From Candidatus Zhuqueibacterota bacterium 4484_188 (GTDB lineage: Bacteria > Calditrichota > Calditrichia > RBG-13-44-9), in assembly GCA_002049825.1 (NCBI GenBank), contig MVCZ01000132.1:1-5306 (forward strand): a DNA stretch of 5,306 nucleotides. Reading direction: 5' to 3'. The translations under genes were made by a program, and so were the position numbers. The stretch's first letter is position 1. Every line of letters begins with the position of its first letter. Under the pieces are notes generated by a model that saw only the letters and a list, made by a program, of their open reading frames with translations, did no database searches and was not told where the DNA came from. Positions 4,840 through 5,306 of the stretch are shown piece by piece.

Positions 4840-5306
4840 ATGATACAATTTAGGAACTTGACTTATTCTATCGGTGAGAGAAAACTACTCTCAGATATTA
4901 ACTGGACAATTTCCGATGGGGAACGGATGGCGTTGATCGGTGCGAATGGTGCAGGTAAAACAACGCTGCTTCGGCTTCTCGCCGGCGAGATTGAAATTCA
5001 GGAAGGTGTTTTGCTGAAGCCGAAAAAATTACGCATCGGTTATCTGCCCCAGGAAGAAATCGCTGTTGGTAAAGGCACTATTTTAACCAACGTTCTGGAA
5101 GGACACCGCCAGATTGCCGAACTCGAATTAAAAATATTTGACCTCCACCGGATATTGCAGGAAGAAAGCGCGGATCATACTGCTTTACTCAATCAGTTGG
5201 GTGATCTGGAAAATCAGTATGAACTGGTTGGCGGATACCAATTGGAATCTGTTGCTAAGAAAATTCTTGCCGGGCTGGGATTCCAACCGACTGATTATCA
5301 TAAACC
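4840..5306 (+). CDS. ABC-F family ATPase, N-terminal part (gene runs past window)
   Basis: The frame opens at 4840 and stays open to the edge (155 complete codons). ABC-F proteins have two ATP-binding cassettes and no membrane domain. They bind the ribosomal E site and modulate translation, or in some members protect against antibiotics. Seen here are the start MIQFRNLTYSIGERKLL, Walker A GANGAGKT (34-41), the Q-loop YLPQE with Gln71, and the long charged helical insert (about 85-145) that in ABC-F proteins precedes the LSGG signature. The signature, Walker B, interdomain linker and second cassette should lie beyond the edge. An in-frame TGA at 4819 rules out an upstream start. No good SD precedes the ATG, only GGTGA one base upstream of it. 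Which subfamily (EttA, Uup, YheS or resistance type) cannot be told from this part. Confidence 0.92.
   Translation, partial: MIQFRNLTYSIGERKLLSDINWTISDGERMALIGANGAGKTTLLRLLAGEIEIQEGVLLKPKKLRIGYLPQEEIAVGKGTILTNVLEGHRQIAELELKIFDLHRILQEESADHTALLNQLGDLENQYELVGGYQLESVAKKILAGLGFQPTDYHK

Overview
The window looks bacterial. It has Shine-Dalgarno sequences, a lipoprotein signal, an ABC-F ATPase and at least one sigma70-like promoter. Coding DNA has moderate GC content, and the intergenic DNA is AT-rich and carries short repeats. The style (an M28 peptidase lipoprotein with a PA-like insert, a stand-alone archaeal-type ThrRS editing domain, and GTCATTCCTGCGAAGG-type intergenic repeats) recalls lineages of the FCB superphylum such as Calditrichota, Ignavibacteria or KSB1. 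That placement is a low-confidence inference.

Layout. Positions 1-1130 (minus) hold the N-terminal 376 residues of an M28-family zinc aminopeptidase lipoprotein, which runs off the left edge. It has its own good SD and a well-formed promoter. Positions 1272-1682 (minus) encode a 136-residue stand-alone protein homologous to the archaeal threonyl-tRNA synthetase editing domain, apparently lacking most of its catalytic residues. Positions 1683-2250 are a non-coding gap holding a cluster of inverted, direct and tandem repeats, including a terminator-like structure ahead of the next gene. Positions 2251-3333 (plus) are a complete serC, phosphoserine aminotransferase. Convergent to it, 3425-4465 (minus) encodes an NAD(P)-dependent dehydrogenase of the malate/L-lactate dehydrogenase (Ldh_2) family. 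Its natural C-terminal tail seems to continue out of frame to 3378. Positions 4466-4839 are a second non-coding gap with the dehydrogenase SD, a hairpin and a repeat remnant. From 4840 (plus) starts an ABC-F family ATPase, cut by the right edge after 155 residues.

How the genes relate. No multi-gene operon or dedicated system is evident. SerC (serine and vitamin B6 synthesis), the Ldh_2 dehydrogenase (2-hydroxy/2-keto acid redox), the ABC-F protein (ribosome-associated) and the peptidase are mostly housekeeping functions. They are in mixed orientations and have separate expression signals. The editing-domain homologue and the ABC-F protein both touch translation, but nothing in the layout links them. 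The observations most worth following are the degenerate editing-domain homologue, the shifted dehydrogenase tail and the structured repeat island upstream of serC. I do not see a clear previously undescribed multi-gene system.
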